NCBI RefSeq assembly: GCF_010731655.1
Contig: NZ_AP022619.1
Coordinates: 5,270,001-5,334,000 of the forward strand
Origin: Mycobacterium paraseoulense
GTDB taxonomy: Bacteria; Actinomycetota; Actinomycetes; Mycobacteriales; Mycobacteriaceae
DNA length: 64,000 nucleotides
Direction of reading: 5' to 3'
In this document: positions 29,483 through 40,454 of the stretch, piece by piece
Numbering within the stretch: the stretch's first letter is position 1
Layout of the letters: every line of letters begins with the position of its first letter
Notes under the pieces: model-generated
The model's database searches: none
Told to the model about the DNA's origin: nothing
Seen by the model: the letters and a program-made list of their open reading frames with translations, nothing else
Program-made: the position numbers and the translations under genes

Positions 29483-29791
29483 GGCTGTGCGGTCGCCAAG
29501 AGTATGTGAAGAACTCGCAACAGCTCCGCGAAATCAGTGGCATGGCGAGGCGAACACGAGCTAACGTCGAGGACAACATCAATCGACTCACTTGGTCTGA
29601 CTTACTGGTCGCGACATTCCCAGGTTGAGACCCCACTCGCGGGAAGGGGTGAGTATTCGACACCTTGCATCGGCGAGCAGCCTGCGGCGGTGACTTCTGA
29701 AACAAGGACCGCTCTCCCACCTCGTCGGCGCGTCGTAGTAAGCCGGGCACGCAGGGCGCGTGCGACGTGAAAGAGAAACGAGTTGTCACGT
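29483..29791. promoter_or_regulatory. 309-bp intergenic leader before hpf, no gene seen
   Basis: This stretch has no convincing coding frame and lower GC than its flanks. Short frames across it lack codon bias or a ribosome site. It probably holds the hpf promoter and a long leader. I could not pick a clear -10/-35 pair. Confidence 0.35.
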
Positions 29792-30475
29792 ATGTCAAGG
29801 CTATCCGTGGATTCCGGTCAGATTCTCGACCAACCGCCGACGCAAACCGACGGCCAACCTCAACCGACGGCGACCGCCGAGGTCGTTTTCAAGGGCCGCA
29901 ACGTAGAAATCCCCGACCACTACCGTGTCTACGTCTCCCAGAAACTCGCCCGCCTCGAGCGGTTCGATCGCTCCATCTACCTCTTCGATGTCGAGCTCAA
30001 ACACGCGCCCAACCGGCGCCAGCGCAAATCGTGTCAGCGCGTGGAGATCACCGCCCGCGGCCGCGGGCCGGTAAGCCGGGCGGAGGCCTGCGCCGACAGC
30101 TTCTACGCGGCGTTCGAGTCCGCGGTCGACAAGCTGGAGAACCGGCTGCGCCGCGCCAAGGACCGCCGCAAGGTCCACTACGGCGACAAGACGCCGGTGT
30201 CGCTGGCCGCCGCCACCGCGGTCGTGCCGCCACCCCCGCAGGAACGCGCGCCGGAGCCGGCCGGCGACCACGACGGCGCCGAGGCGGACCACGAGCCCGG
30301 GCGCATCGTGCGGACCAAGGAGCACCCGGCCAGGCCGATGACGGTCGACGAAGCGCTCTACGAGATGGAACTCGTCGGGCACGACTTCTTTCTGTTCCAC
30401 GACAAGCAGACCGAGCGGCCGTGCGTGGTGTATCGCCGCCACGCCTACGACTACGGGCTGATCAGGCTCTCTTAA
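29792..30475 (+). CDS. hpf: Long-form ribosome hibernation promoting factor, homologue of Rv3241c
   Basis: A 227-residue protein that dimerises 70S ribosomes in stationary phase. The N-terminal S30AE domain (about 30-130; VVFKGRNVEIPDHYRVYVSQKLARLERF) is followed by a charged linker with PPPPQ and AEADHEPG, then the C-terminal dimerisation domain RPMTVDEALYEMELVGHDFFLFHDKQTERPCVVYRR, which ends DYGLIRLS. The start is an ATG; a TTG 9 bp earlier is possible. It precedes secA1. Confidence 0.9.
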   Translation: MSRLSVDSGQILDQPPTQTDGQPQPTATAEVVFKGRNVEIPDHYRVYVSQKLARLERFDRSIYLFDVELKHAPNRRQRKSCQRVEITARGRGPVSRAEACADSFYAAFESAVDKLENRLRRAKDRRKVHYGDKTPVSLAAATAVVPPPPQERAPEPAGDHDGAEADHEPGRIVRTKEHPARPMTVDEALYEMELVGHDFFLFHDKQTERPCVVYRRHAYDYGLIRLS

Positions 30476-30489
30476 CGCCGTCTGTCGGC

Positions 30490-30530
30490 GGCGACGCGCC
30501 GCGCCCGGCTGCGCCGCGCTCGCGATCGCC
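30490..30530 (-). repeat. Inverted dispersed copy of the lpqB 55-bp repeat
   Basis: Read on the minus strand, this 41-bp stretch begins GGCGATCGC and matches the central part of the unit at 28631-28785 with only a few substitutions. It sits just after the hpf stop, in opposite orientation to the tandem copies 1.7 kb away. It shows the element is dispersed, not merely a local duplication. Confidence 0.7.
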
Positions 30531-30627
30531 GCTGCGGCGGCCCTCGCGGGGTTGTCACCTACCATGGGAGTCGCTTACGAGAAGAGACTCCTACCAATAG
30601 GGGAACATCCCAAAAGGGGACAACACC

Positions 30628-33462
<2,835 letters not shown>

Positions 33463-33588
33463 CCGCGCCCGGAGCCGTCATTTCTCCACCCGGCAGCAAC
33501 GCCGATGCCATAGGCTAATCAGGCATCACCTGCTGTCTGGCTACAGATGACCCCGCGACCGCGCCCGGTCAAGGAAGGGGCGAGTTTC

Positions 33589-35139
33589 ATGCCCTTCGAC
33601 GGAGCTGTGTCGCGAATCGAGGTACTGGCGGCGCTGTCTTTGGCGGTCGACCTCGGGCTCGGCCAGCCGATGGACCACATGCTGCGGTCGGCGGCCATGG
33701 GCACCAGGCTCGCCGAGCGGCTGGGGCTCGGTGAACGTGAGCGCGGGACCGTCTTCTACACCGGTCTGGTGATGTGGATCGGGTGTCACGCCGACTCCCA
33801 CGAGTACACGCGATGGTTCGGCGACGACATCGCGATGCGACACGACAGCCACTTCATCGACTGGTCGGGGGCACCGTACCGGCGATTTCTGCTGGGCAAC
33901 CTCGGTCGTGGGTCGACATTGCCGAAACGGGCGCAGCTGGCGGCCAAAGTCTTTTTGGACGCGCGTGGCAACCTCGGCGCGTTGGTGCAGTCCCATTGCC
34001 TGTCGGCCGCATTGCTCGCCGACGAGATCGGCCTGGGTGCGGACGTGTGCGAGGCCCTGCCCTATGCGTACGAACGGTGGGACGGCAGCGGCCTTCCCGG
34101 TGGCGCCGCCGGCGGGCAGATACCGGTGACAATGCGCGTGGCGCAGGTTGCCGACATCGCCGAGGTGCACCATCGCGCGTACGGCGCGAACGCCGCCGTC
34201 GCGGAGGTCCGCCGACGCAGCGGCACACAGTTCGATCCGGATATCGTCGCGGTGTTCACAGCTGCCGCCGACGAGCTGCTGAACGACAGCGAAGATGCAT
34301 GGTCGACCGCCGCCGACTTGGCCCCGGACCCGGGGGAGGCGCTGACCGGCCCCGCACTCGACGCACTGCTGCGCGCCATGGGTGATTTCGTGGACCTCAA
34401 GTGCCCGTTCACGCTTGGCCATTCCCGCGCCGTGGCCGAGCTGGCGGAGAACGCCGGAAAATGTGCTCGGCTGCCGCAGAACGAGATCGACATCTTGCGC
34501 CGCGCCGGCTACGTCCACGACCTCGGCCGGATCGGCGTGTCGAACCGGGTCTGGGAGAAGCCGGGCGGGTTGACCGGTGCCGAACGCGAGCGGGTGCAGA
34601 TCCACCCGTACCTGACCGGCAGAATTCTGGCCCGGGTGGGTGGGCTGAAGGCCGTCCGGGAGGCCGCGGTGAACCATCACGAGCGACTCGACGGGTCGGG
34701 GTATCCGAACGGTGTGCGGGGTGAAGACCTGTCCGTTCGCGATCGGATCCTCGCCGCTGCCGAAAGTTATTGCTCCTCAATGGAACCACGGCCCTACCGT
34801 GACGCCCTCGACGACACCGACGCCGCAAGGCGGCTACGAGGCGAGGCCGCCCGCGGGCGCCTCGACGGTGATGTGGTCGAAGCCGTGCTGGAGGCTGCGG
34901 GTCACCGGCCGTCGCGCAGAGCCGTCAGGCCGGAGGGACTGACGCGGCGCGAAGCCGAGGTGTTGCTGCACGTTGCGCGCGGGCAATCCAACCGCGAGAT
35001 CGCCTCGGCCCTCTGGATTTCCGAGAAGACCGTTCGCAATCACGTCGAGCGCATCTATGCCAAAATCGGGGTCTCGAACAGGATCGGGGCCAGCTTGTAC
35101 GCGACACGGCACGGCCTGACCGCCAGCGCGCTCGACTGA
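33589..35139 (+). CDS. HD-GYP phosphohydrolase fused to a LuxR-type DNA-binding domain
   Basis: A 516-residue protein with three parts. Residues about 1-230 look like a degenerate HD-GYP domain: the HD pair is missing but [16 protein letters not shown] echoes the GYP loop. Residues about 270-435 form a better HD-GYP domain with [29 protein letters not shown] and [14 protein letters not shown]. The Lys of HDxGK is Arg, and the later metal-ligand Asp appears as Glu (AAAESY). Residues about 445-510 are a LuxR helix-turn-helix ([38 protein letters not shown]). There is no receiver domain. The ATG at 33589 follows AAGGAAGGGG. A role as cyclic-dinucleotide-sensing or -degrading regulator is inferred. 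Confidence 0.85.
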   Translation: MPFDGAVSRIEVLAALSLAVDLGLGQPMDHMLRSAAMGTRLAERLGLGERERGTVFYTGLVMWIGCHADSHEYTRWFGDDIAMRHDSHFIDWSGAPYRRFLLGNLGRGSTLPKRAQLAAKVFLDARGNLGALVQSHCLSAALLADEIGLGADVCEALPYAYERWDGSGLPGGAAGGQIPVTMRVAQVADIAEVHHRAYGANAAVAEVRRRSGTQFDPDIVAVFTAAADELLNDSEDAWSTAADLAPDPGEALTGPALDALLRAMGDFVDLKCPFTLGHSRAVAELAENAGKCARLPQNEIDILRRAGYVHDLGRIGVSNRVWEKPGGLTGAERERVQIHPYLTGRILARVGGLKAVREAAVNHHERLDGSGYPNGVRGEDLSVRDRILAAAESYCSSMEPRPYRDALDDTDAARRLRGEAARGRLDGDVVEAVLEAAGHRPSRRAVRPEGLTRREAEVLLHVARGQSNREIASALWISEKTVRNHVERIYAKIGVSNRIGASLYATRHGLTASALD

Positions 35140-35191
35140 TTTGGGGCGGATGCCTCATGTGCGGGCAGGAAATCGGCGAGACCATTTTCCC

Positions 35192-35998
35192 ATGACTCGC
35201 ACTGCCCAACGGCAATCCGCGGTCGTCGCGCCGACCCGGCAGTCGGTCCCCTCGTCGGGTCTGTGGGACAAGGTACTCACCGACGGCCACGCTTCCTTGA
35301 TCCGAGCGAGGCGCGCGTTCCGCTATCTGCCTTCGGCCCCGCGATGCAAGCTGTGCAACAACCCGTTCGGCGGTCCCGTCGGCCGGATCTTCGCCGCCGC
35401 CGGTTTTCGCCGTTCGCGCAAGAACCCGAACTTGTGCGAGCGATGCTGCGACGCACTGCCGCGGGGCGGCGCGGAGGTGGACATCGCGGTGCTGTTCGCC
35501 GACGTCCGCGGCTCCACGGCGCTCGGCGACCGCCGGCCCGCCGCGGATTTCGCCGCGTTGCTCAACCGGTTCTATGGTGCCGCGACGCAGACACTTCTGC
35601 GCCACGACGCGGTGATCGACAAGCTGATCGGCGACGAGGTGATGGCGTTCTTCGTCCAGGGCATCAGCGGCCCCCGGTATCGTCAGCGGGCGGTTCAGGC
35701 GGGGATCGAGCTGCTCGAAGCGGTCGGATACGGCACCCCCGACGGGCCCTGGCTGGACGTGGGAATAGCGGTGAACGCGGGCGTGGCATACGTCGGCAAC
35801 GTCGGCGGGGCGGTGGTCGACTTCACCGCCCTCGGGAGTCCGGTCAACGCCGCGGCCCGGATGCAACAACACGCCGCCGGGGGCGAGTTGCTGGTTGCCC
35901 GCGGAGTCGCCGACGAACTCATGGCCGGTGCGCCGCAACGCACACTGAATCTTCGCGGGCAGCAAGACCCACTCGGCGCCTTCATCCGGAAAATGTGA
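35192..35998 (+). CDS. Class III adenylate/guanylate cyclase with N-terminal Cys-rich domain
   Basis: A 268-residue protein. The N-terminal part carries CKLCNNPF and, about 30 residues on, NLCERCC, a CxxC...CxxC zinc-ribbon-like module. The cyclase domain (about 90-255) has VLFADVRGSTAL (first metal Asp), DKLIGDEVMAFF (substrate Lys and second metal Asp), DFTALGSPVNAAARMQ (specificity Asp, transition-state Asn and Arg). All catalytic residues are present, and the Lys/Asp pair suggests ATP as substrate. It lies 52 bp after the HD-GYP/LuxR gene on the same strand, so co-transcription is likely. An upstream ATG at 35141 is less likely. Confidence 0.87.
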   Translation: MTRTAQRQSAVVAPTRQSVPSSGLWDKVLTDGHASLIRARRAFRYLPSAPRCKLCNNPFGGPVGRIFAAAGFRRSRKNPNLCERCCDALPRGGAEVDIAVLFADVRGSTALGDRRPAADFAALLNRFYGAATQTLLRHDAVIDKLIGDEVMAFFVQGISGPRYRQRAVQAGIELLEAVGYGTPDGPWLDVGIAVNAGVAYVGNVGGAVVDFTALGSPVNAAARMQQHAAGGELLVARGVADELMAGAPQRTLNLRGQQDPLGAFIRKM

Positions 35999-36031
35999 GT
36001 ATTCCGAAAATCTTTACGCGGCCGGCAGACT

Positions 36032-36063
36032 CGGCCCGCGATCCTGTTGAGGATCGCGGGCCG
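36032..36063. terminator. Bidirectional terminator hairpin between convergent cyclase and ABC genes
   Basis: A perfect 14-bp GC-rich stem (36032-36045 with 36050-36063) closes a GTTG loop, 33 bp after the cyclase stop and 15 bp after the ABC gene stop. The position between convergent genes suits a two-way terminator. There is no long U tract on either side. Confidence 0.65.
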
Positions 36064-36078
36064 GACCGCGCGGGGGCG

Positions 36079-37782
36079 TTATCGCGGCGATGCGCCCGGC
36101 CTCGATCGCCGGTCCAGTACCCACGCGGTGGCCAGCGTGAGGGTAACGGCGAAAGAGGCGAGCGCGATCAGGCTCACGGCCGTGCCTCCGTGGAAGGTGT
36201 CGTGGTAGGCCGACATGGCCGGCAGCGTGGCGGTGTAGCGGTCGAGCGCCAGGCCGCGCCCCAAGGCGTCGAAGGCGTGGCGGTTGGACAGGATCAGGCT
36301 CATCAGGCGCCCGGGGGTCGCCATCTGGTCGACGGGGACGATGGCGCCGCCGAACAGAACCTGCGGGAAGCAGAGCATCGGCAGGGCGAGGGCCGCTTGT
36401 GCGGCATTGGAGACCGCGGCCGAGGCGAACAGGCCCAACGCCAGGGCAGAGGTCGCTTCGATCAGAATCGTCGCAAACAGGAAGGCGTAGACGTCCCATC
36501 CGACCGCGGGGAGCCGACCGAGCGCGCGCAACACAACCAGTAACACCGCGCTCACTGCCGCCAAGACCGGTAGCAGCGCCGCGATCTTCGATGCCACGTA
36601 GGCGCCCACGCTGAGCCCGGCCAGCCGTTCGCGCCGGAAAACGGCCATCTCGCCGACGATCTGGAGCAGGCCGTACGTGAGGCCGAAGAAGAAGCCGTCG
36701 AAAGCGATCCAAAACACGATCTGGGCCGGACCCACACCGGCTGCGGCACGCGGATCGAACTCTCCGCGCTTGAACAGCGTCGCCATCATCACCGTCACCA
36801 GCACCGGCGAGCCGAGCAGGATCGCAAGGGTCAGCCGGTTGCGAGAGAGAACGTCGACATTGCGCCGGGTCAGGAGCCACCATTGTCGGACCCTGCCGGT
36901 GTGCTTGAGGCGGGGCGGGGTGTGGGGGACGCGCCGTTGAGGGGAGCCGTGGCGAGTTGACGCGTAGACGCGGCTTCCCGCGAATCGCTCCGCCCAGATT
37001 TGCGGAGTGCCTTCGCACGCCAGGCGCTCGTACACCTCGGTGAGGTCCTGCGCACCGAAGTAGCGCCGCGCCGCGGCCGGGCTGCCGGTGAAGGCCAAGT
37101 GGCCGTCGCGAGCCAGGAAGACCACCCGGTCACACCGATCGATTCCGGCCGGCTCGTGCGTGGTGAGAATGACGGTTACCCCGCGCCGGCTGAGCCGGCG
37201 CAGCAGGCGCATCACTTCGGCCGCGGTCGACGGATCGAGCCCAGAGGTGGGTTCGTCGAGAAAGAACAGCCTCGGCCCGGTCAGCAGCTCGACGGCGATG
37301 CTGGCCCGCTTGCGTTGACCGCCGGACAGCGCACGTACCGGCACGTCGGCACGGTCGGCCAAGTCGAGGTCCTGCAGGGTCTCCTCAACGATCCGTTCCG
37401 TTTCCGCCGCGGACGTACCGGCTGGAAGCCGTAGCAGTGCCGCGTACCGCAGCGTTCGGCGCAGGGGCATCTCCAGGTGGATGATGTCGTCCTGAGGTAC
37501 GTAGCCCACTCGGGAGTCGGTGACGATGCGTGGACGGCGGCCAACGCCGTCGTGCCGTACCTCTCCGGTTGACGGCGGTTGCAGTCCCGCGAGGACCTCC
37601 AGCAAGGTGGTTTTGCCCGCCCCGCTGCCGCCGGCGATGGCGACCAATTCGCCGGGTTCCACTGAAAGCGACATCTTTTGCAGGACCTGCCGCCCGCCGG
37701 CGCGCCGGCCGATGTCGATCGCATCGATCCGAGCACCCACTGGCACATCGGATGTCGTTGCAGCACATGCTAATTCGGTCAT
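36079..37782 (-). CDS. ABCG-type half transporter (ATPase fused to membrane domain)
   Basis: A 567-residue exporter. The N-terminal ATPase (about 15-240) has Walker A AGGSGAGKTTLLEVL, Q-loop VPQDDIIH, signature ALSGGQRKRAS and Walker B LFFLDEPTSGLDPS. The C-terminal ABC2 membrane domain (about 300-560) has about six helices, including VFWIAFDGFFFGLTYGLL and MLCFPQVLFGGAIVP. This resembles the transporter part of M. tuberculosis Rv1747 without its FHA domains. Two such chains should dimerise. The ATG at 37782 has GGAG 8 bp upstream; a longer frame begins at 37878. It is divergent from mddA. The substrate is unknown. Confidence 0.88.
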   Translation of the reverse strand: MTELACAATTSDVPVGARIDAIDIGRRAGGRQVLQKMSLSVEPGELVAIAGGSGAGKTTLLEVLAGLQPPSTGEVRHDGVGRRPRIVTDSRVGYVPQDDIIHLEMPLRRTLRYAALLRLPAGTSAAETERIVEETLQDLDLADRADVPVRALSGGQRKRASIAVELLTGPRLFFLDEPTSGLDPSTAAEVMRLLRRLSRRGVTVILTTHEPAGIDRCDRVVFLARDGHLAFTGSPAAARRYFGAQDLTEVYERLACEGTPQIWAERFAGSRVYASTRHGSPQRRVPHTPPRLKHTGRVRQWWLLTRRNVDVLSRNRLTLAILLGSPVLVTVMMATLFKRGEFDPRAAAGVGPAQIVFWIAFDGFFFGLTYGLLQIVGEMAVFRRERLAGLSVGAYVASKIAALLPVLAAVSAVLLVVLRALGRLPAVGWDVYAFLFATILIEATSALALGLFASAAVSNAAQAALALPMLCFPQVLFGGAIVPVDQMATPGRLMSLILSNRHAFDALGRGLALDRYTATLPAMSAYHDTFHGGTAVSLIALASFAVTLTLATAWVLDRRSRPGASPR

Positions 37783-37854
37783 GATCTGATCTCCGTGCTT
37801 TCTTGAGGTAACTTCGTCAGGATCGATCATCGGTCCACCGCTTCCGCCGTCGCA

Positions 37855-37965
37855 TGAGGCGTTTGCCTCAAATGGCAAAGTCCGCCGGTGGGTATGCGCT
37901 CGGAAATGAGCTAGTCAAAATTGCCTAGAGCGCGGCAACGAAAAATGAGGCAAACGACCTATAGT
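37855..37965. promoter_or_regulatory. Divergent control region with repeated TGAGGC motifs
   Basis: TGAGGC-GTTT-GCCTCA (37855-37870) is a perfect inverted repeat. The 10-mer GTTTGCCTCA (37861-37870) recurs exactly inverted at 37946-37955. TATAGT at 37960-37965 is a reasonable -10 box for mddA. The 214-bp gap separates divergent mddA and the ABCG gene, so a shared regulator could bind here. Inference. Confidence 0.45.
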
Positions 37966-37996
37966 CGAGCGCGCGCACACGGCGGACACTGAGCCC

Positions 37997-38752
37997 ATGA
38001 AGCGATATCTGACGCTGGGTTACGGCGCCGCGGCGTACCTGCTCTTCCTCGCGGCCTTCTTGTATCTCATCGGTTTCGTAGGCAACTTCGCGCTGCCACG
38101 AAGCGTCGACCGTGGGCTCACCGCGCCCGTCGCCGAGGCGGCGCTGATCAACGCGGCGCTGATCGCCGCGTTCGGGGTCCAGCACAGCGTGATGGCCCGG
38201 CCCGCGTTCAAGCGATGGTGGGTACGCGTCGTGCCGCCGTCGATCGAGCGCAGCACCTACGTGCTGCTGTCGAGCGCGGTGCTGGCCCTGCTGTATTGGC
38301 AGTGGCGCACGATGCCGACGGTCATCTGGGACGTGCGGATGCCGGCGGCCCGGGCGCTGCTGTGGGTCTTGTTCTGGCTCGGCTGGGCGGTCGCGCTGCT
38401 GGCGACGTTCCTGATCAACCATTTCGACCTGTTCGGGCTTCGGCAGGTGTATCTGGCGTCGCGCCAACAGCCCTACACCAGCATCGAGTTCCGGGTCCGG
38501 CTGCTCTACCGGGTGGTGCGCCACCCGCTGATGCTCGGGATGGTCATCGCGTTCTGGGCCGCGCCCGTCATGACGGCCGGGCATCTGCTGTTCTCGGCCG
38601 GGATGACGTGCTACATCCTGGTCGCCACGCAGCTGGAGGAGCGTGACCTGGTCACGTCGCTCGGCGACCAATACAGCGCTTACCAGCGCGAGGTATCGAT
38701 GCTGCTGCCGATTCCACGCCGGCAGCCCACCGGCGTGGCGCGGCAGGGTTGA
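37997..38752 (+). CDS. mddA: Integral membrane methyltransferase, probable methanethiol S-methyltransferase MddA
   Basis: A 251-residue membrane protein with about five hydrophobic helices, homologue of M. tuberculosis Rv3238c. The C-terminal half has RVVRHPLMLGMVIAFW and a late ATQLEERDLVTSLGDQYSAYQREV, the RHPxxxG ... EERDL pattern of isoprenylcysteine methyltransferase/NnrU-like enzymes that bind SAM in membranes. MddA of this family converts methanethiol to dimethylsulfide, and the mycobacterial protein has been placed in that group. The assignment to methanethiol is by orthology; other small thiols or prenyl substrates are possible. Confidence 0.75.
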   Translation: MKRYLTLGYGAAAYLLFLAAFLYLIGFVGNFALPRSVDRGLTAPVAEAALINAALIAAFGVQHSVMARPAFKRWWVRVVPPSIERSTYVLLSSAVLALLYWQWRTMPTVIWDVRMPAARALLWVLFWLGWAVALLATFLINHFDLFGLRQVYLASRQQPYTSIEFRVRLLYRVVRHPLMLGMVIAFWAAPVMTAGHLLFSAGMTCYILVATQLEERDLVTSLGDQYSAYQREVSMLLPIPRRQPTGVARQG

Positions 38753-38802
38753 TTCCCGCGCACCGGTGACCGCGCCTCCACCGACCTGTCAGGATTGACG
38801 GT

Positions 38803-39285
38803 ATGGATGTCAAGGAGGTGCTGCTGCCGGGCGTCGGCCTTCGCTACGAGTTCACCGATCACAAGGGCGACCGCATCGGCATCATCGCGCGGCGAAGCGG
38901 CGACTTCGACGTCGTCGTCTATGCCCGCGACGATCCGGACGAGGCCCGCCCGCTCCTGCACCTCAGCGACGAGGAGGCCGAGGCGGTGGCCCAGATCCTG
39001 GGAGCCCCGCGGATCGCGGAGCGGTTCACCGAGTTGGCCCGGGAGATACCCGGACTCGAGACGGGGCAGGTCCACATCCTGGCCAGCAGTCCCTTCGTGG
39101 GCCACCCGTTGGGTGACACCCATGCGCGCACCCGCACCGGGGCCTCCATCGTCGCGATCGTGCGTAACGAGGAGGTGCTCGCCTCGCCCGGCCCGGCCGA
39201 AACACTTTATGCCCGAGACGTTTTGATCGTCATCGGTACCAATGACGGCATCGCCGGCGTCGAGCAGATCATCGACAAGGGCTGA
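38803..39285 (+). CDS. RCK_C-domain regulatory subunit of a K+/H+ antiporter, homologue of Rv3237c
   Basis: A 160-residue soluble protein. The N-terminal half resembles KhtT-type gating subunits (LPGVGLRYEFTDHKGDRIGII). The C-terminal half (about 85-158) is an RCK_C/TrkA-C domain with VGHPLGDTHARTRTGASIVAIVR and ARDVLIVIGTNDGIAGVEQI. Its stop lies 4 bp before the antiporter gene, so the pair is a KhtT-KhtU-like system. In other bacteria such RCK_C domains bind cyclic di-AMP, which may link it to nucleotide signalling. That is not shown here. Confidence 0.88.
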   Translation: MDVKEVLLPGVGLRYEFTDHKGDRIGIIARRSGDFDVVVYARDDPDEARPLLHLSDEEAEAVAQILGAPRIAERFTELAREIPGLETGQVHILASSPFVGHPLGDTHARTRTGASIVAIVRNEEVLASPGPAETLYARDVLIVIGTNDGIAGVEQIIDKG

Positions 39286-39289
39286 GCCG

Positions 39290-40447
39290 GTGCAAGTTTC
39301 GTGGGCGCTGTTGTTGGAACTCGGCGCCCTCCTGGCCATGCTGGCCGTATTGGGCGGCGTCGCACGCAGGTTCGCGCTGTCCCCGATCCCGGTGTACCTG
39401 CTCGCCGGTCTATCGCTGGGTAAGGGGGGGATCCTCCCGCTGGACGCGGGCGGCCAGTTCATCACGACGAGCGCGCCCATCGGCGTCGTGCTGCTGCTGC
39501 TGACCCTGGGCCTGGAGTTCTCCGCCGCCGAATTCGCGACCAGCCTGCGCCACCACCTGCCGTCCGCGGGCGTCGACGTCGTCCTCAACGCGGCGCCCGG
39601 CGCGATCGCCGGCTGGCTGCTGGGTTTGGACGGCGTGGCGATCCTGTGCCTGGCGGGCGTCACCTACATCTCCTCGTCGGGCGTCATCGCGCGCCTGCTG
39701 GTGGACCTGCGCCGGCTGGGCAACCGGGAGACCCCGGCCGTGCTCTCGGTGCTGGTCCTCGAGGACTTCGCGATGGCGGCCTACCTGCCGCTGTTCGCCG
39801 TCCTGGCGTCGGGCGGCGGCTGGCTTCGCGCCGTCGGCGGCATGGTGGCGGCGGTGGGTGCCCTGTTGGCGGCGTTCGCCGCGTCGTACCGCTGGGGCCA
39901 CCACGTGGGCCGGTTGGTCGAACACCCCGACTCCGAACAGCTGCTGCTGCGGGTGCTGGGCATCACCTTGATCGTGGCGGCCGTGGCGGAATCCCTGCAC
40001 GCGTCGGCCGCGGTGGGCGCCTTCCTGGTCGGGCTGACGCTCACCGGGGAGACGGCGGACCGGGCGCGCAAGGTGCTGGGCCCGCTGCGGGACCTGTTCG
40101 CCGCCATCTTCTTTCTGGCGATCGGCTTTTCGGTCGACCCGCAAGAGCTGATCCCGATGCTGCCGGCGGCGCTGATCGTGGCCGCGGTGACCGCGGCGAC
40201 CAAGGTGGCCACCGGGATCTTCGCCGCCCGGCGCGACGGGGTGGCCCGCCGGGGGCAGTTGCGCGCGGGCACCGCGCTGATCGCCAGGGGCGAGTTCTCG
40301 TTGATCATCATCGGATTGGCGGGCACGTCGATCCCCGCGGTCGCCGCGCTGGCGACGTCCTACGTCTTCATCATGGCGATCGCGGGTCCGGTGCTGGCCC
40401 GCTACACGGGCGGACCGCTGGCGCCCAGCGCCGGGCCCCCGCACTGA
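39290..40447 (+). CDS. kefB: CPA2-family cation:proton antiporter (KefB-like), homologue of Rv3236c
   Basis: A 385-residue membrane protein with about eleven or twelve helices and no C-terminal nucleotide-binding domain, which instead is supplied by the preceding gene. Family motifs include LLLLTLGLEFSAAEF, SSSGVIARLL and LHASAAVGAFLVGLTLTG, then AIFFLAIGFSVDP and TALIARGEFSLIIIGLAG. Length equals M. tuberculosis Rv3236c. The GTG start at 39290 is chosen for that match and for the short gap. It likely exchanges K+ for H+. Confidence 0.9.
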   Translation: MQVSWALLLELGALLAMLAVLGGVARRFALSPIPVYLLAGLSLGKGGILPLDAGGQFITTSAPIGVVLLLLTLGLEFSAAEFATSLRHHLPSAGVDVVLNAAPGAIAGWLLGLDGVAILCLAGVTYISSSGVIARLLVDLRRLGNRETPAVLSVLVLEDFAMAAYLPLFAVLASGGGWLRAVGGMVAAVGALLAAFAASYRWGHHVGRLVEHPDSEQLLLRVLGITLIVAAVAESLHASAAVGAFLVGLTLTGETADRARKVLGPLRDLFAAIFFLAIGFSVDPQELIPMLPAALIVAAVTAATKVATGIFAARRDGVARRGQLRAGTALIARGEFSLIIIGLAGTSIPAVAALATSYVFIMAIAGPVLARYTGGPLAPSAGPPH

Positions 40448-40454
40448 CGCCGGG

